From Neobacillus sp. WH10 (GTDB lineage: Bacteria > Bacillota > Bacilli > Bacillales > Cytobacillaceae), in NCBI RefSeq assembly GCF_030123405.1, contig NZ_CP126110.1, positions 5,084,001 to 5,148,000 on the forward strand: a stretch of 64,000 nt of DNA, read 5' to 3'. Position numbers and translations under genes: made by a program. The number at the start of each line of letters is the position of its first letter. Within the stretch, counting starts at the first letter, position 1. Shown here one piece after another: positions 34,590 to 42,900 of the stretch. The notes under the pieces were generated by a model. That model searched no databases. It was not told where the DNA came from and saw nothing but the letters and a program-made list of their open reading frames with translations.

Positions 34590-34695
34590 GCCCCCTATTG
34601 TCTGAAAGCAGGTATCATTCAGACAAGGCAAGGCTTAAAATGCTAGATCCTGTCTGAATTCAGGGCTCATTCAGACAGGGATAGGCTAAAATAGT
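34590..34695. repeat. Short array C': two copies of the 52-bp C unit
   Basis: GTCTGAA occurs at 34600 and 34652, exactly 52 bases apart, each with an inverted partner TTCAGAC about 15-17 bases later and a GGCTAAAA or GGCTTAAAA tail. It is the same family as array C near 41.8 kb. Confidence 0.8.
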
Positions 34696-34738
34696 GCAAA
34701 AATGTTTAGATCTTAGGAGTGAAGGAACCACTAGTTCC

Positions 34739-34917
34739 ACTAACCGACATCCTTACGACAATAATCCATATAAGATATACTATTTAATCGTTTGGTTAAA
34801 AAGGCTGCAAATACTGATCTATAAGTATTTTCACTACTAACAACGGAAGAAGATTGTTGAAAAATGCAAGAGAAATTCCCAGATAATAACCCAACTTTCC
34901 ACAAATTTAGATCATTT
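34739..34917. repeat. Dispersed repeat R1, second copy
   Basis: Direct counterpart of 30823-31002, beginning AACCGACATCCTTACGACAA and sharing GGCTGCAAATACTGATCTAT. The two copies flank the ABC exporter and its TetR regulator, about 3.9 kb apart. Confidence 0.85.
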
Positions 34918-35039
34918 TCTTTTAAACCTACATTACTCTACTAATTACCCACCCTTTCCCTACTACTCAAACGATTGGTTGAAAATAACGAAAGGATGCA
35001 CCAGTTCTGGGTTTATCCTTCAAAAGAAATAGATTTTAG

Positions 35040-35266
35040 TTATTCCTGATAGAAACCATACTTTTCAAATATGGCTAAAAGTCCTTCATACATCGCCATG
35101 CCTTTTGATTTATAGTAAGCGGCAACCCTGGCAACAAAAATAGCTGATTGGACAGAATCCTTGTCACGGACAAAGGAACCGATCGAATAACCATAGCTTT
35201 CCACATACCCAAACAGAAAGGTATGCTCTCCCGTTTATTCATATTCATTAATCTTTTCGCCTAGCT
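35040..35266 (-). pseudogene. C-terminal fragment of a phospho-sugar mutase (PgcA-like)
   Basis: The minus strand reads GEKINEYE, a stop, then TGEHTFLFGYVESYGYSIGS, FVRDKDSVQSAIFVARVAAY and YKSKGMAMYEGLLAIFEKYG, ending FYQE and TAA at 35040. This is the family end of alpha-phosphoglucomutase/phosphomannomutase, whose sugar-binding loop is GYEESYGY; here the first Glu has become Val. About 75 codons survive with one internal stop and nothing upstream, so the gene is dead. It is not linked to any sugar operon here. Confidence 0.8.
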
Positions 35267-35488
35267 ATTGGAACTATCATCGGATAACAAAGAACTAACA
35301 AATTTCGACAAACTTAGAGCGGTACCAGGCACCTCAATTTTTACTGCCCGTTCAAGAGGGATAAAATGAATCCTTCTAATTGGTAAATCCTTCCCATATA
35401 ATCTAGTCTTTCATGACCTTCCTCTCATTTACAGTAAAAATATAGATTGATATATTCTAATTATTCTAAAAAATGAAAGGAGTTCCAA

Positions 35489-37045
35489 ATGGGAAAGTGG
35501 TATAACAAATTTATAGTTTTCTTCACTTCTCTTGTAATGGCTTTGGGGTTGTACGCAGCTCCAGCAGGTGCTGTTTCTAATTCAGCAAGTCCCTTCGCTG
35601 AAAGAGTTTTATCTGTTGAGATTGAGGAAGCGACGATATTTGAATTGCAGCATGCGATGCAGAGGGAGATTTTAACCTCTGAGGAATTGGTTCAATTCTA
35701 TCTCAATCGAATTGAGGAGTACGATGACAGCATTAACTCCATCATTACGGTTGACGAAAATGTATTACAAGAAGCGAAACAACTAGATAAAGAACGCAAA
35801 GCGGGAAAAGTTCGCGGTCCCTTGCATGGAATTCCGGTTATTTTAAAAGACAACTATGATACATACGATATGCCTACTACTGCAGGATCCCTGTCACTTG
35901 AAGGTTCTATCCCTCTAAAGGATGCTTATCAAACAAAGAGATTAAGAGATCAAGGTGCAATCATCTTAGGGAAAGCGAACCTGCATGAATTTGCTTTCGG
36001 ATTCCAAACAATTAGTTCCCTTGGTGGACAAACTTATAATCCATATGATTTGACAAGATACCCAGGTGGTTCAAGCGGAGGTACTGCAGCGGCGGTTGCT
36101 TCCAACTTTGCCACTGTCGGATTAGGGACAGACACTGGTGGGTCCATCCGAATTCCTTCGTCCTTTAATAACCTGGTTGGACTTCGCCCTACTATGGGAC
36201 TTGGCAGCCGCGATGGAATCATTCCACTTGCACTATCACAGGATGTCGGCGGACCGATGGGACGAACGGTTGAAGATGTGGCTGTCGTGGCCGATGCAAT
36301 TGCTGGCTTTGACCCATCAGATCCGGTTACTGAGGCCAGCATCGGGAAAGTTCCAAAAACCTATACTCATTATCTTAAGAAAAATGGATTAAAGAAAGCT
36401 CGGATAGGCGTTATTCGCGACCTGTTTGGGAATGATCCTCAAGTCAATAAAATGATGGATCAAGCGATTGCGGACATGGAAGCGCTTGGAGCAGAAGTGT
36501 TCGAGGTTACAGTTCCAAATCTTAGTCAAATTCTTTCTTATCCAAGCTTAAGCGGATACGAATTTAAATTTCAGTTAAATGATTATTTGGCTAGCCTTGG
36601 GCCGGATGCACCTGTAAGGACGTTATCAGATATTATCGAAAGCGGGAAATTTCATCCAAGTTTGGAAAGTGGATTAAAATCCCGAAATGAAAGAGAATCA
36701 TTAGAAAATGATGAGGAATACCATGACATTATTACCAATCGTCCTAAAATGGCAAGGGAAAGCTTAATGGCAACGTTTAATGAACATGACCTTGATGCAC
36801 TACTCTATCCAACTTCGAGTGCTTTACCGGCACAGGTGGGCAGAAGCCAAGGTGCAGGAAATGCTAATCGCTTAAGTCCTTATTCAGGCTTCCCTGCAAT
36901 CTCGGTTCCTGCCGGCTTCAGTGACAACGGCCTTCCAGTCGGGCTCGAGCTGCTAGGAAAAGAATTCGACGAGCCAACATTGATTAAACTAGCCTACGCT
37001 TATCAAGAAGGAACTAACCATCGAAAAGCGCCTGAACTAGAATAA
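35489..37045 (+). CDS. Secreted amidase (amidase signature family)
   Basis: 518 residues with a signal peptide (hydrophobic 8-24, cleavage near AGAVS at 28). The amidase-signature catalytic triad is complete: Lys120 in VILKDNYD, the cis-Ser196 in GGSSGGTAAAV, and nucleophile Ser219 in TDTGGSIRIPSS. GYPAISVPAG-type C-terminal wording (SGFPAISVPAGFSDNGLPVG) also fits. It hydrolyses amide bonds of unknown substrates outside the cell or at the membrane. The gene stands alone, preceded by AAAGGAG and followed by a long hairpin. Confidence 0.92.
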   Translation: MGKWYNKFIVFFTSLVMALGLYAAPAGAVSNSASPFAERVLSVEIEEATIFELQHAMQREILTSEELVQFYLNRIEEYDDSINSIITVDENVLQEAKQLDKERKAGKVRGPLHGIPVILKDNYDTYDMPTTAGSLSLEGSIPLKDAYQTKRLRDQGAIILGKANLHEFAFGFQTISSLGGQTYNPYDLTRYPGGSSGGTAAAVASNFATVGLGTDTGGSIRIPSSFNNLVGLRPTMGLGSRDGIIPLALSQDVGGPMGRTVEDVAVVADAIAGFDPSDPVTEASIGKVPKTYTHYLKKNGLKKARIGVIRDLFGNDPQVNKMMDQAIADMEALGAEVFEVTVPNLSQILSYPSLSGYEFKFQLNDYLASLGPDAPVRTLSDIIESGKFHPSLESGLKSRNERESLENDEEYHDIITNRPKMARESLMATFNEHDLDALLYPTSSALPAQVGRSQGAGNANRLSPYSGFPAISVPAGFSDNGLPVGLELLGKEFDEPTLIKLAYAYQEGTNHRKAPELE

Positions 37046-37119
37046 GAACCCACATAGAAAAAGGTTCAGTCCCACTAGCCTTGCAAGTCTTGAGAAAATA
37101 AAACAAGTTTTGCTAATGA

Positions 37120-37195
37120 AAAAAACTCCTATTGTAGAAATTGTTAACCTTGTTTTGTTCTCTAAACGAACAAGTCTTCTACAAAGGAGTTTTTT
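37120..37195 (+). terminator. Long imperfect hairpin after the amidase gene
   Basis: AAAAAACTCCTATTGTAGAA pairs with TTCTACAAAGGAGTTTTTT (one side bulged), with inner TTGTT/AACAA pairing. The T run supports termination. Its 3' arm contains AAAGGAG followed at 37198 by a 13-codon frame (MSDESTSFFVKRN), so it could also hide a ribosome site; this is speculative. Confidence 0.6.
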
Positions 37196-37345
37196 CAATG
37201 AGTGATGAAAGTACATCATTTTTTGTAAAAAGGAACTGAGCAGAGTACCAAAGGATTCTTACTTCAATTCTTTATTTCTTATTCCTAATTGGGAGCTATC
37301 TTCAATAATGAAGAACCGCTTTTTCCTTAACGGAGCAGGATAAAG

Positions 37346-37382
37346 AATGTGTTAATCCAACAAGGATTAACACATTTTTTTA
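37346..37382 (+). terminator. Hairpin terminator in the amidase-acyP gap
   Basis: AATGTGTTAATCC pairs with GGATTAACACATT around five bases and is followed by TTTTT. No annotated gene ends directly before it. The rest of the gap 37196-37542 shows no further gene. Confidence 0.75.
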
Positions 37383-37542
37383 GAAGTTATTGTACTAACG
37401 GTTCAGTTTAGTTCGATAAAAAGGATAAGTTAATCTTAATGGAGAATATATATTTAGCTTTACTTCTTAGAGGGAGTAAAGCGTTTTTATTATTTAGTTT
37501 CGGAGACGATTTAGTAATAAACTAAAAGGAGTACGTCGTAGA

Positions 37543-37896
37543 ATGAGTGTTTTTAAGAAATTAAGAGATGAGTATGTAATTCGGCATGCAAATCGAATTG
37601 AGTTTCCTAAATTTGTTTCAAGCACTATATTAAGAAAGAAAGTAACTTTTTCTGGAAGAGTGCAAAAAGTAGGATTCCGCTTGGAAATTTATTGTATTGC
37701 TCAAAGAATGAAATTAACGGGATGGGTAAAAAATTTAGAAGATGGAAGTGTGGAAGCTGAAATACAAGGGGAAGAATCAAAAATTTATTTTCTAGTCAAT
37801 TGCATGCAGTCATTAAAACGGGCATCTGTAAAAAAAGTGACAATGATTGATGTACCTATTAGTGAGGATGATGAAATTTTTACAATAGTGAGATAA
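37543..37896 (+). CDS. acyP: Acylphosphatase with N-terminal extension
   Basis: Hydrolyses acyl phosphates. The domain starts near residue 30 (KKVTFSGRVQKVGFRLEIYC) and shows catalytic Arg46 in GRVQKVGFR and Asn64 in GWVKNLEDGSVE. The total of 117 residues is some 25 longer than a usual acylphosphatase, because of a basic leader (residues 1-29). The C-terminal half is less conserved than usual (GGEESK-type loop but no final Y/F-R strand motif). AAAAGGAG lies 12 bases upstream of the ATG. Confidence 0.88.
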   Translation: MSVFKKLRDEYVIRHANRIEFPKFVSSTILRKKVTFSGRVQKVGFRLEIYCIAQRMKLTGWVKNLEDGSVEAEIQGEESKIYFLVNCMQSLKRASVKKVTMIDVPISEDDEIFTIVR

Positions 37897-37970
37897 ATTG
37901 CGTTCCACAATCGGGGGATCAATTCTTTCTAAGAGTGCTTTAATTTAATAAGAAAATTAGAATAAATGCA

Positions 37971-38106
37971 AAATTAGCACGGTCATTTGACTGTGCTAAT
38001 TTAATTTAATACAAAAAACACCGTACTAAATACAGTGCTTTCTTTGTACGATTTAACTTGTGATTTACCCAACTTTTCTAAATTTTGTACTTCAAAGCGG
38101 AACCGT
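37971..38106. repeat. Dispersed repeat R2, first copy, starting with a hairpin
   Basis: About 136 bases beginning with the hairpin AAATTAGCAC/GTGCTAATTT (terminator of acyP) and ending TTTTGTACTTCAAAGCGGAA. A second copy lies at 54466-54604 with shared blocks AGCACGGTCATTTGACTGTG, CGATTTAACTTGT and TTGTACTTCAAA. The two terminator hairpins differ in the outer stem, so they vary in step with each other, as a selected structure would. Confidence 0.85.
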
Positions 38107-38339
38107 TACTAATTGAGGCATTTTTTAAATTTTGATACCTTTTTAATTTATATGACACCAATTTCATAATTAGAATATCTAATTGAGTGGGTTTCCCTTT
38201 TGTACGGGACTTTTTCCATATCGAATCAAGAGACAATCAGATTATTGATTAAAATTTCCTTATCCAATTGCGCCCTGATTATTTGTGGGAGGACATCACG
38301 AATTCACCCCATCGTTTTATACTCACTCCGCGGCTGCTA

Positions 38340-38499
38340 TATTCCCTTGGTCCACTTCATAAACGGAGCTTGGAATAAATCACGTAGCGGCAACAGCCAC
38401 TTCCCCTTTTGCTTTAAGCTGAAGCAAACATCCTTGATTAACACATGAATCAATACTGGAAATCACGGCACCCTTTTGGATGACAACCGGCAAAAATTT
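38340..38499 (-). pseudogene. Unidentified decayed coding remnant
   Basis: The minus strand reads LPVVIQKGAVISSIDSCVNQ, GCLLQLKAKGEVAVAAT, a stop, then FIPSSVYEVDQGNIAAAE and another stop. The composition and phase look coding, but I do not recognise the family and the frame is interrupted twice. The remaining space between 38107 and 38605 shows nothing else. Confidence 0.35.
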
Positions 38500-38605
38500 T
38501 AGTAGATTCTCCACAAATCAAACGTTTGATTAAATCCAATAGAAACGCTTTCCCCCTTAATTACAAAAAGAGGAATGGATTCTTACGCCATTCCCCTTTC
38601 CAATC

Positions 38606-39643
38606 TTACTTCACCTGATAATACTCACAATACCATTCCGCAAACTTCTGTAAACCATCCTCAATCGATGTCTTCGGCTTAAATCCAACCGCCTCTTCCA
38701 ACAATTCAGTAGAAGCAAAAGTTGCTGGAACATCCCCAGGCTTTATCGATTCAAATACCTTTTCAAAAAGCACTTCCCGCCCCATAGCATTACTTAAACA
38801 CTTCTCCAATGTTTCAATAAATGCCATCAGTTTTTCAGGGTTATTGTTACCTATGTTAAATACCTTATGAGGTACATTATTCTCCCCAACCGAAGGGTTG
38901 CAAAGAAGTCGCTCAATCCCTTCCACGATGTCATCAACGTAGGTGAAATCGCGATATAGGTCGTTTTCAAAATCACCATTATTAAAGATCCTAATTGGTT
39001 CACCGGCAAAATACTTATTAGCAAATCCGAAGTATGCCATATCTGGTCGTCCCATAGGACCATATACAGTGAAGAATCTAAGTCCAGTCGCAGGTATCTT
39101 GTAAAGATGGCTATAGGTGTGAGCCATCAATTCATTGGATTTCTTAGTTGCCGCATAAAGAGAAACAGGGTTATCTACCATATCAGTTTCTGAGAACGGC
39201 ACTTTTTTATTTGCACCATAGACAGAGCTGGATGATGCATAAACGAGATGATCCACTGGATTATTTCTGCAAGCTTCAAGGATGTTAAAAAAGCCAATGA
39301 TATTACTTTGAATATATACATCTGGATTCTCTATAGAATAACGCACACCCGCTTGGGCAGCTAGATTCACAACAATGGTAGGCTTGTACTCTTCAAAAAT
39401 GGCAGTAATCATAGCCTTGTCTGAAATATCACCCTTAATGAAAGTAAACTTTTCAAACGCCTCAAGTTTCTCTAAACGAGCAAACTTAAGATTTACATCA
39501 TAGTAATCATTCATATTATCAATACCAATAACACAGCAGCCCTGCTCTAACAGCTTCTTGGACAAAAAGTATCCGATGAAACCTGCTGCACCAGTAATCA
39601 AATACGTTTTACTTTTATCTAGTGGTTTGAAGTCTGTCTTCAT
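38606..39643 (-). CDS. UDP-glucuronate 4-epimerase-like NAD-dependent epimerase
   Basis: 345 residues of the extended short-chain dehydrogenase family. The NAD-binding loop is GAAGFIGYFLS near 18-28, the catalytic triad Ser (ASSSSVYG) and Tyr-Lys (SLYAATKKSNE) lie near 130-170, and the substrate region TGLRFFTVYGPMGRPDMA is typical of UDP-glucuronate epimerases (CapI/LpsL type). It follows UDP-glucose dehydrogenase by 21 bases, so the pair converts UDP-glucose to UDP-glucuronate and then to UDP-galacturonate for wall or exopolysaccharide synthesis. Confidence 0.9.
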   Translation of the reverse strand: MKTDFKPLDKSKTYLITGAAGFIGYFLSKKLLEQGCCVIGIDNMNDYYDVNLKFARLEKLEAFEKFTFIKGDISDKAMITAIFEEYKPTIVVNLAAQAGVRYSIENPDVYIQSNIIGFFNILEACRNNPVDHLVYASSSSVYGANKKVPFSETDMVDNPVSLYAATKKSNELMAHTYSHLYKIPATGLRFFTVYGPMGRPDMAYFGFANKYFAGEPIRIFNNGDFENDLYRDFTYVDDIVEGIERLLCNPSVGENNVPHKVFNIGNNNPEKLMAFIETLEKCLSNAMGREVLFEKVFESIKPGDVPATFASTELLEEAVGFKPKTSIEDGLQKFAEWYCEYYQVK

Positions 39644-39664
39644 TTGGGTCGATCTCCTTTGTTC

Positions 39665-41038
39665 TTATTGAGAAAGTCTACCTGTACCAATGCTTCTTCC
39701 AATGGAATGATACTCAACTCCAGCTTCCCTCATACCTTGCAACCCATAGATATTCCGTCCATCGTATACCAACGGAGTTCTCATCCATTTCTTATACTCA
39801 TCTGGTTTCACAGCTTTAATTTCGTCCCACTCGGTAAAGATAAAGCAGACATTGGCACCGTCTAATGCATTTTTAACATCATCGACGTATGTGATACTTC
39901 CATTGCTAATCTTTCCTTCTGGATATCTCCGTTTAAAGTTATCCGCTCCAACCGGATCAAAGGCAAAAATATCTGCGCCATGATCCAATAATGATGGTAC
40001 ATTATCAAGTGATGGAGCTTCCCTTAAGTCATCAGTTCCAGGCTTGAATGTTAGACCTAGTACCGCTACTTTCAGGCCACTAAAGGTAATTAGCCTTTTA
40101 CTTGCCTTCCTAAATAACATTGTCTTTTGTTCCGTATTTACATCAATGGCAGCCTTTACTGTTTTAAGCTCATATCCATGTTGTTCCGCAAGATACTTTA
40201 GTGCCTTAGTATCTTTTGGAAAGCAGCTCCCCCCATAACCAATCCCTGCATTTAAAAACTTACTTCCAATCCGCTCATCAAAGCTCATACCCAGAGTGAC
40301 ATCTTGAATATCAGCACCTACTAGTTCACAAAGATTAGCAATATCATTCATGTATGATATTTTAAGAGCGAGGAAATCATTAGAAGCATATTTAATCATC
40401 TCTGCTGATCTTCTAGTAACAGAAACAATTGGAATATTAAATGGCTCATAAATCTTCATAAGCATTTCTTCCGCCCATTTACTTTCAGTTCCAATAATAA
40501 TCCTTGAAGCATGTAACGTATCTCGAACAGCCGTACCTTGTGCCAAGAATTCTGGGTTGGATGCAACTTCTACCCTTATTTCTTTACCGTCATTTCCGGT
40601 ATATTTCTCACCGTCATGCGGAAGGAAGTCATATATAAACTGCTCCACCTTGTCATTTGTCCCAACTGGAACAGTCGACTTTACAACAATTAAGCAATCC
40701 TTTTCGATTGTTTCAGCTATTTGTCTTGCAGCTGTAGCAATATATGAAAGATTAGCTGAGCCATCAGGCTGTTCCGGTGTCCCTACACCTATGAAAATAG
40801 CGTCTGCTTCTTTGTAGGCTCGAGTATAATCTGTGGTATAGTTTATTCTCCCAGCAGCGAAATTCTTTTGCATGAGTTCCTCAAGGCCTGCCTCATAGAT
40901 TGGGGAAATTCCTTGTTTCATCATACTTACTTTATTCTCGTCGATGTCAACACAGGTTACTTGATGCCCAACTTCTGCAAAACATACACCTGCCACCAAG
41001 CCGACATAACCAGTACCCGCCACTGCTATTTTATACAT
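39665..41038 (-). CDS. ugd: UDP-glucose 6-dehydrogenase
   Basis: 457 residues from MYKIAVAGTGYVGLVAGVCF, whose GTGYVG loop binds NAD. The catalytic Cys lies in GYGGSCFPKDTKAL near residue 258, and the C-terminal UDP-binding domain shows LTFKPGTDDLREAPS near 320. I start at 41038, where AAAGGAAGCGTGAAA precedes the ATG; the 21 further codons upstream are hydrophobic but lack a ribosome site. It oxidises UDP-glucose to UDP-glucuronate and forms an operon with the epimerase. TuaD/Ugd-type enzymes in bacilli serve teichuronic acid or capsule synthesis. Confidence 0.92.
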   Translation of the reverse strand: MYKIAVAGTGYVGLVAGVCFAEVGHQVTCVDIDENKVSMMKQGISPIYEAGLEELMQKNFAAGRINYTTDYTRAYKEADAIFIGVGTPEQPDGSANLSYIATAARQIAETIEKDCLIVVKSTVPVGTNDKVEQFIYDFLPHDGEKYTGNDGKEIRVEVASNPEFLAQGTAVRDTLHASRIIIGTESKWAEEMLMKIYEPFNIPIVSVTRRSAEMIKYASNDFLALKISYMNDIANLCELVGADIQDVTLGMSFDERIGSKFLNAGIGYGGSCFPKDTKALKYLAEQHGYELKTVKAAIDVNTEQKTMLFRKASKRLITFSGLKVAVLGLTFKPGTDDLREAPSLDNVPSLLDHGADIFAFDPVGADNFKRRYPEGKISNGSITYVDDVKNALDGANVCFIFTEWDEIKAVKPDEYKKWMRTPLVYDGRNIYGLQGMREAGVEYHSIGRSIGTGRLSQ

Positions 41039-41444
41039 TTTCACGCTTCCTTTACTGGTGTTTAGTATGAACGAAATCAAAAAAATAGCTATCGCCTTCA
41101 ATAACTCATATTAAAATTAAAGTATTTCAATGTCATAATACGGTACATCCTTTATTTTCGCTTGTACTATAGTAACATAATCTTTAAAGTTTTATTTAAC
41201 AATAGACCCCCTGTTTCCATATGAGGAATAAATTTGTTCAGTTGTGAAATCAACTCAGTCAAACAACCTTCTCACGAACATTCGAAATACCTCGCAAGCA
41301 GAGGAACGGTTTTTATGTTTTAAAAATGAACCCTTCCAATATGTTCGGCCAAATCGGTCTCTGATAATAGATTTGCTTCCAGCCTTGAGCCATTACCCCA
41401 TTGTAATCAAGATCATACGAGACCCCACCCTGCTTCAGTCAACT
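41039..41444. other. Intergenic region upstream of ugd
   Basis: About 400 bases. It contains the ugd promoter zone (not resolved) and sequence before the yvrJ remnant. A frame of 74 codons on the plus strand begins here and runs into the remnant, but its N-terminal part shows no family. Confidence 0.4.
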
Positions 41445-41549
41445 GTTGTAACCCTTTATCTGCTTTAGCGTATTGAATCAACACTTGATTTAGTGGTACA
41501 GCCGATCCAGACTCTTCCAGAACGGATGAAGGAGCGAACAAAAAAATAG
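41445..41549 (+). pseudogene. Decayed yvrJ copy with internal stop
   Basis: The frame reads VVTLYLL, TAG (replacing the Tyr codon TAT), then RIESTLDLVVQPIQTLPERM and KERTKK with a stop at 41547. The intact gene at 20596-20739 reads VVTLYLLYRIESKLDLVVQS at the same place. The first 15 residues and the ribosome site are missing. A hairpin with AACCAGCTT/AAGCTGGTT follows, then array C. Confidence 0.8.
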
Positions 41550-41629
41550 AAACCAGCTTTAAGGTATCTCTAAGCTGGTTTCCTATCTCTTCTCTATCAT
41601 ATTCCTCGTTCAAACAAAATTCGACCATT

Positions 41630-41985
41630 CTACTCTATTGTCTGAATTCAGGCTCATTCAGACTGGGAAAGGCTAAAAACGCTTGACCTTGTCTGAATGC
41701 AGGGCTCATTCGGACAACTCAAGGCTAAAAACGCTTGATCCTGTCTGAATTCAGGGCTCATTCGGACAACTCAAGGCTAAAAAAGATTGATCCTGTCTGA
41801 ATCCGGGGCTCATTCGGACAACTCAAGGCTAAAAAAAATTGATCCTGTCTGAATTCAGGGCTCATTCGGACAACTCAAGGCTAAAAAAGATTGATCCTGT
41901 CTGAATCCGGGGCTCATTCGGACAACTCAAGGCTAAAAAAGTTTGATCCTGTCTGAATACTGGGCTCATTTCGGACAATAAGAAT
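41630..41985. repeat. Tandem array C: seven copies of a 52-bp unit
   Basis: GTCTGAA starts at 41640, 41691, 41743, 41795, 41847, 41899 and 41951; one step is 51 and all others are 52. Each unit holds the inverted repeat GTCTGAAT-TCAGGGCTC-ATTCGGAC, then AACTCAAGGCTAAAAA and TTGATCCT. Middle copies alternate between GAATTCAGG and GAATCCGGG, suggesting duplication of a two-unit block. The array ends just before the ribosome site of a small membrane protein gene. Confidence 0.93.
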
Positions 41986-42028
41986 GTTCGCGAATAATAT
42001 CTCAAAAGGGGAAATATGGGGTGGTTTT

Positions 42029-42334
42029 TTGAAAAAATTAATTGGGATTGTAGTAATATTAGGAGTTATTTTTATATTGTTACATTCAACACCGAAAGTG
42101 GCATTAAGGTTTCATATATTATTTATGGGTTATCCAAAAGAAGCTCTAATAACAGACATAAGTGGTAATAAAATCGATAATAGAATCGATAAGAAAAAAT
42201 TGGCTACGTTAAATGCAAAAACATACACTTTAACAAAACCACCATTTGAAAAAGATACTGAAACAGAGTTAGACACTTTCCTTGTGCAGAAGGTTGGATT
42301 TTTATATTTTGCAGAATATTATTCACTTTTATAA
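42029..42334 (+). CDS. Hypothetical small membrane-anchored protein
   Basis: 101 residues from a TTG start with GGGGTGG five bases upstream; the frame is open to 41984 but lacks a better start. It opens MKKLIGIVVILGVIFILLHS, an N-terminal membrane anchor or uncleaved signal, followed by a basic, polar exterior part with ALITDISGNKIDNRIDKKKL. I do not recognise a family. It directly follows array C and may use sequences in the array as its promoter region. Confidence 0.55.
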   Translation: MKKLIGIVVILGVIFILLHSTPKVALRFHILFMGYPKEALITDISGNKIDNRIDKKKLATLNAKTYTLTKPPFEKDTETELDTFLVQKVGFLYFAEYYSLL

Positions 42335-42340
42335 ACATCC

Positions 42341-42420
42341 TTCTTAACGGGTTGCAAGAGTTGAAGTTCGAGGCTGACATTTAGACAGCTTTTCTTATTG
42401 TGCTAACGTGGCAGTTTAGT
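42341..42420. repeat. Dispersed repeat R4, first copy
   Basis: AACGGGTTGCAAGAGTTGAAG, a GACAGCTTTTCTTATTG block and GGCAGTTTAGT correspond to 45194-45277 in the same order. Shorter pieces with CTAACxGGCAGTTTAGTT are found near 53730, 54425 and 55835, so it is a common intergenic element of this genome. Confidence 0.7.
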
Positions 42421-42509
42421 GAAAGAAGGAAATGAGTTATTTTTGCTAGAAATATATATAGAAATTATAATTCTTTCCAGCTAAAGATCGGGGAATAGTT
42501 TTTTTCAAA

Positions 42510-42588
42510 AGTAGGGGTTGAAGAAGAAAAGTTGAAAGAAGTTCTTATTTCAGTTGAGGAAATTGCTAAGCCACTGAACCTGTTTTGA
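42510..42588 (+). pseudogene. C-terminal scrap of an unidentified gene
   Basis: The frame reads KVGVEEEKLKEVLISVEEIA and ends KPLNLF with TGA at 42586, directly at a terminator hairpin. The coding style and its placement against the terminator suggest the end of a lost gene. The family is unknown. Confidence 0.35.
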
Positions 42589-42611
42589 ACAATCCTTTTC
42601 AAAACAGGTTC
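42576..42611 (+). terminator. Perfect hairpin, orphan terminator
   Basis: GAACCTGTTTTGAA pairs with TTCAAAACAGGTTC without mismatch and is followed by ATTTAATTT. It belongs to the gene remnant just before it. The rest to 42900 shows no gene. Confidence 0.75.
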
Positions 42612-42900
42612 ATTTAATTTAACGTGAAATGTGGATTTGCGGGGTGCTTTTAATCAATTTTTATTTTAAAGCAACATTGATAATAACTCGCCTAAAACAG
42701 ATTTTATTGGGAAACTGCGAATTTCTATAATTCTCCCTTCAAGGTTGGCCCCCATAATATCACCTCTTTACCATGGAGATGGTTTGTGATCTGTCGAGAA
42801 GGGATAAATTTGAAAAAATGGATCCCTTTCATAATCATAGATCCCCGGATTCTGATGCGTTAGTGGTTAAAATGTGGTCAAGTCACTCCCGTCAGCTTCT

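Noticed and set aside
37120..37382. Riboswitch or T-box leader upstream of acyP
   Set aside because: Only simple hairpins with T runs are seen, with no T-box sequence or conserved aptamer core.
38200..38448. 82-codon plus-strand frame
   Set aside because: The opposite strand looks more like decayed coding sequence; no ribosome site or family for the plus frame.
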